Shown piece by piece: positions 35,201 through 36,086 of a stretch of 36,086 nucleotides of DNA. How positions within the stretch are numbered: position 1 is the stretch's first letter; each line of letters starts with the position of its first letter. This stretch comes from Baffinella frigidus (taxonomy: Eukaryota > Cryptophyceae > Cryptomonadales > Baffinellaceae). Where the stretch lies: the NCBI GenBank assembly GCA_026770585.1, contig MU646601.1:412451-448536 (forward strand). Direction: 5' to 3'. The position numbers were made by a program, and so were the translations under genes. Under the pieces are notes generated by a model. It was not told the DNA's origin, made no database searches, and saw only the letters and a program-made list of their open reading frames with translations.

Positions 35201-36086
35201 GTCACAGGCGCGTCTGGGAGGCGACACGCGAGCTGGACATGCTCTAGGCAGCAACCTATCCAGAGTCATATATTAATAGTGGCGCAACCTATAATTAGTT
35301 TTGCAAAGTAACTCGTTTCTGGTACAAATTATAAAACACGAGCTCATTTAAAAAGGAATTGGAGCCCTTTTTAGTTTTAAATAGGTCTTGTTTTATAATT
35401 TGTACCAGAAACGAGTTACTTTACAAAACAAATTATAGGTTGCGAGCCTATGAATATGGCCAAGGTTACACCGTAACCGAATAGCAACTTAATCCGGGGA
35501 CATGTTTAATTCAAAAGAAAATGGATCTCTATGTGTTCATAGGAGTTGGAAGAAGATTAATTAGGGCCCTATGTGAATTTAATTAGGGCAGAATCCGGTT
35601 TGATAGTCCGTTTTCTTTTGAATTAAACATGTTCCCGGATGAAACTGTCGCAGGCGGTTCGGCTGCGGCATTCGCGGCGCTGCATCAGCAGGCGATCTTC
35701 AACCTCTACTCCTCGTGCGAGTGCGGCGACGTTTGCACCAGGAAAATCGCTGACACGTCAGCAGTCGTAACCGTCTCCCTAGTCAGCAGTCACCCCACGT
35801 CAGCATCACTAGGCAGCAATCGCGAACCCCTCTTTCGCTCCTCCTTCCTGACACACTCTTCTGCTTCCTGGACACACTCTTCTGCTTCCTGGACAACTCT
35901 TCTGCTTCCTGGATACACGGGCGCCTCTATCGTCTCACCTCGCCCTCTGGCCCGTCGCGGCCGTATCTGACAATACACTAAACCCCGCTTTCCCCTCTAT
36001 CACAGGCGGTGCGGCAGCGGCATTCGTGGCGCTGCCGCAGCAGGCGATCTTCAACCTCTACTCCTCGTGCGAGTGCGGCGACGTTG
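30192..36086 (+). CDS. AMP-binding adenylation-domain protein, at least five exons, runs off right edge
   Basis: Exons 30192-30948, 31031-31092, 32380-32454, 33860-33917, then 35654 onward or the copy at 36006-36086. Phases all match (G|GG, 0, 0, G|GC). Members of this superfamily activate a carboxylic acid as acyl-AMP. Visible core motifs: AYVPLD (83-88, as in A2), FTSGTSSGRPRAVLTDH (176 on, the ATP-binding A3 loop, with Arg186 where Lys is usual), IFGLWDATAALLAGDG (A4-like), GITRLLLTPSLLAAML (278-293), LRTLVLCGEPLSAG (305-318) and IFNLYSSCECGDV (A5-like; usually NxYGxTE, here YSSCE). It resembles NRPS-like/aminoadipate-reductase-type adenylation domains. Substrate and later domains are beyond the window. 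The start has no signal peptide. Confidence 0.85.
31069..31280. mobile_element. Hairpin element flanked by about 28 bp copies of AMP-binding exon 2 end
   Basis: CTCCCTCGCTTCCGCGGTCC (continuing AGACCCTC) occurs at 31078-31106 and again at 31252-31279. Between them lies an element with inverted ends CACTCGGTGGACTACGAACC / AACCCTCGTAGCCCACCGAG. The exon 2 donor (GCG|GTCCAG at 31092) is inside the duplicated block, so two identical donors exist. Confidence 0.85.
31425..31566. mobile_element. Hairpin element, family D
   Basis: Ends TAGCTTGCTCCGCCTCAGT / GACTGAGACAGAGCTAG; inner GGTCTCACAAAGTTGGTGAG and GTACAAATCCGTCAACTTCG. Confidence 0.8.
31590..31795. repeat. CCCTAAA telomere-like array in AMP-binding intron 2
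   Basis: Degenerate CCCTAAACCCTAAACC units, ending just before the first echo of exon 3 (31795). Confidence 0.9.
31795..32980 (+). other. Copies of AMP-binding exon 3 around the intact exon, with CCCTCAA array
   Basis: Exon 3 (VVRLGITRLLLTPSLLAAML...) is intact at 32380-32454. Pieces occur at 31795-31836, 32037-32099 (complete acceptor plus VVRLGITRLLLTPSLL), 32256-32290, 32719-32765 and, as donor end only, 32945-32975. A CCCTCAACCCTCAACC array fills 32100-32250. The acceptor context GATTGCAG|GTGGTG at 32037 is as good as that of the intact exon. Confidence 0.75.
32585..33360. mobile_element. Two family C elements and a nested hairpin in AMP-binding intron 3
   Basis: 32572-32712 and 33177-33356 share CACACCCAGCGGA, TGCGAAG, GATTTCGCGAATAACCCACA and CGACCCTACGGTAGGCAATA-type cores. 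32770-33120 contains arms such as AAAGTTCGCGACACTCTGG and AAAAGGCAATTTTCACC. No exon besides the donor-end echo of exon 3 at 32945-32975. Confidence 0.65.
33600..33842. mobile_element. Exon 4 acceptor echo followed by a family C element
   Basis: 33650-33703 (CTGTTGGCCCTGCGGAGCTC...GGTCCTCTGCGG) is a diverged copy of AMP-binding exon 4 (33860-33917). The family C element 33704-33840 lies between the copy and the real exon and ends 20 bp from its acceptor. Confidence 0.7.
34034..34182. mobile_element. Hairpin element, family G copy 3
   Basis: Ends TTTCATCTCGGACGATAACT / AGTTATCTTTCGAAATGAAA. Same family as 6492 and 19406. An AATTCCGGCA...TGCCGGAATT foldback (34180-34262) adjoins it. Confidence 0.85.
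34335..34485. mobile_element. Hairpin element, family H copy 2
   Basis: Ends AATCCGGGGACAGGTTTAAT / GCGCATGTTCCCGGAT with AATTCAAAAGAAAATG inner arm. Same family as 35491-35640. Confidence 0.85.
34744..34904. mobile_element. Hairpin element, family D
   Basis: Ends CTAGATCTGTTTCACTCGGG / GATTCAAGTGGAGCAGAGCTAG with CGTCAAAAGTCTATTTTTTC inside and GGGCTCGAC / GTCGAGCCC arms. Confidence 0.75.
35283..35446. mobile_element. Long AT-rich hairpin
   Basis: Near-perfect arms GTAACTCGTTTCTGGTACAA / TTGTACCAGAAACGAGTTAC extend to TATAATT...AATTATA and GCAACCTATAAT / ATTATAGGTTGC. It lies in the AMP-binding intron after exon 4. Confidence 0.9.
35491..35640. mobile_element. Hairpin element, family H copy 1, 13 bp from an exon acceptor
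   Basis: Ends AATCCGGGGACATGTTTAAT / AATTAAACATGTTCCCGGAT, inner AATTCAAAAGAAAATGGATC and TTAATTAGGGCCCTA. The acceptor of the AMP-binding exon copy at 35654 (GAAACTGTCGCAG|) follows at once, so the intron's 3' end is element-derived. Confidence 0.85.
35654..36086 (+). other. Duplicated AMP-binding exon 5 with minisatellite between copies
   Basis: Exon GGSAAAFAALHQQAIFNLYS... at 35654 and a second copy (GGAAAAFVALPQQAIFNLYS...) from 36006 to the window end, each with its own CAG acceptor and the same phase. A weaker trace is near 34980-35050 (shared ACACCAGGAA, ATCGCTGACACG tail). Between the copies are CACTCTTCTGCTTCCTGGA tandem units (35855-35915). Which copy is spliced cannot be told; the second may be the real one because it reaches the edge intact. 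Confidence 0.75.

Overview
Nuclear DNA of a eukaryotic alga, most likely one with a red-lineage complex plastid. Three things point there: short spliced exons with GT-AG introns, plant-type telomere motifs (TTTAGGG/CCCTAAA) scattered inside introns, and a tocopherol-pathway prenyltransferase whose N-terminus looks like a signal peptide followed by an Ala/Gly-Phe plastid motif. Haptophyte, dinoflagellate and pelagophyte are all possible; the window does not decide between them. There are no prokaryotic operons, and almost all long open frames are repeat shadows.

I rebuilt five split genes by hand from exon homology plus matching intron phase. (1) A coiled-coil protein, minus strand, about 2.0-5.25 kb, 3' end unresolved. 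(2) An ankyrin-repeat protein, plus strand, 5383-9283, six exons, 197 aa. (3) Homogentisate prenyltransferase, minus strand, 23307-9924, 15 exons, 433 aa, spread over 13.4 kb. (4) A MYND-like/TPR protein, minus strand, 29822-26834, three exons, 331 aa. (5) An AMP-binding (adenylation) enzyme, plus strand, from 30192 and running off the right edge. Genes 1/2 and 4/5 are divergent pairs; genes 2/3 are convergent. The prenyltransferase is the only one with a clear pathway role (vitamin E / plastoquinone-type quinone synthesis in the plastid).

The rest is intron and intergenic DNA packed with hairpin (MITE-like) elements of at least eight families, telomere-like arrays, GA/CT microsatellites and minisatellites. 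One assembly gap lies at 11008-11060.

The most striking pattern is shared by all five genes. The introns carry diverged copies ('echoes') of the exon ends that border them: mostly acceptor-side pieces in the upstream intron and donor-side pieces in the downstream intron. Several hairpin elements are flanked by about 25-35 bp direct duplications of coding or intron sequence, and some abut splice sites so closely that the terminal repeat supplies the GT donor. I infer that introns here are made or enlarged by hairpin elements that insert with unusually long target duplications (an introner-like process), leaving several competing copies of one exon boundary. All coordinates and phases were worked out by eye; none were checked by alignment software or RNA.
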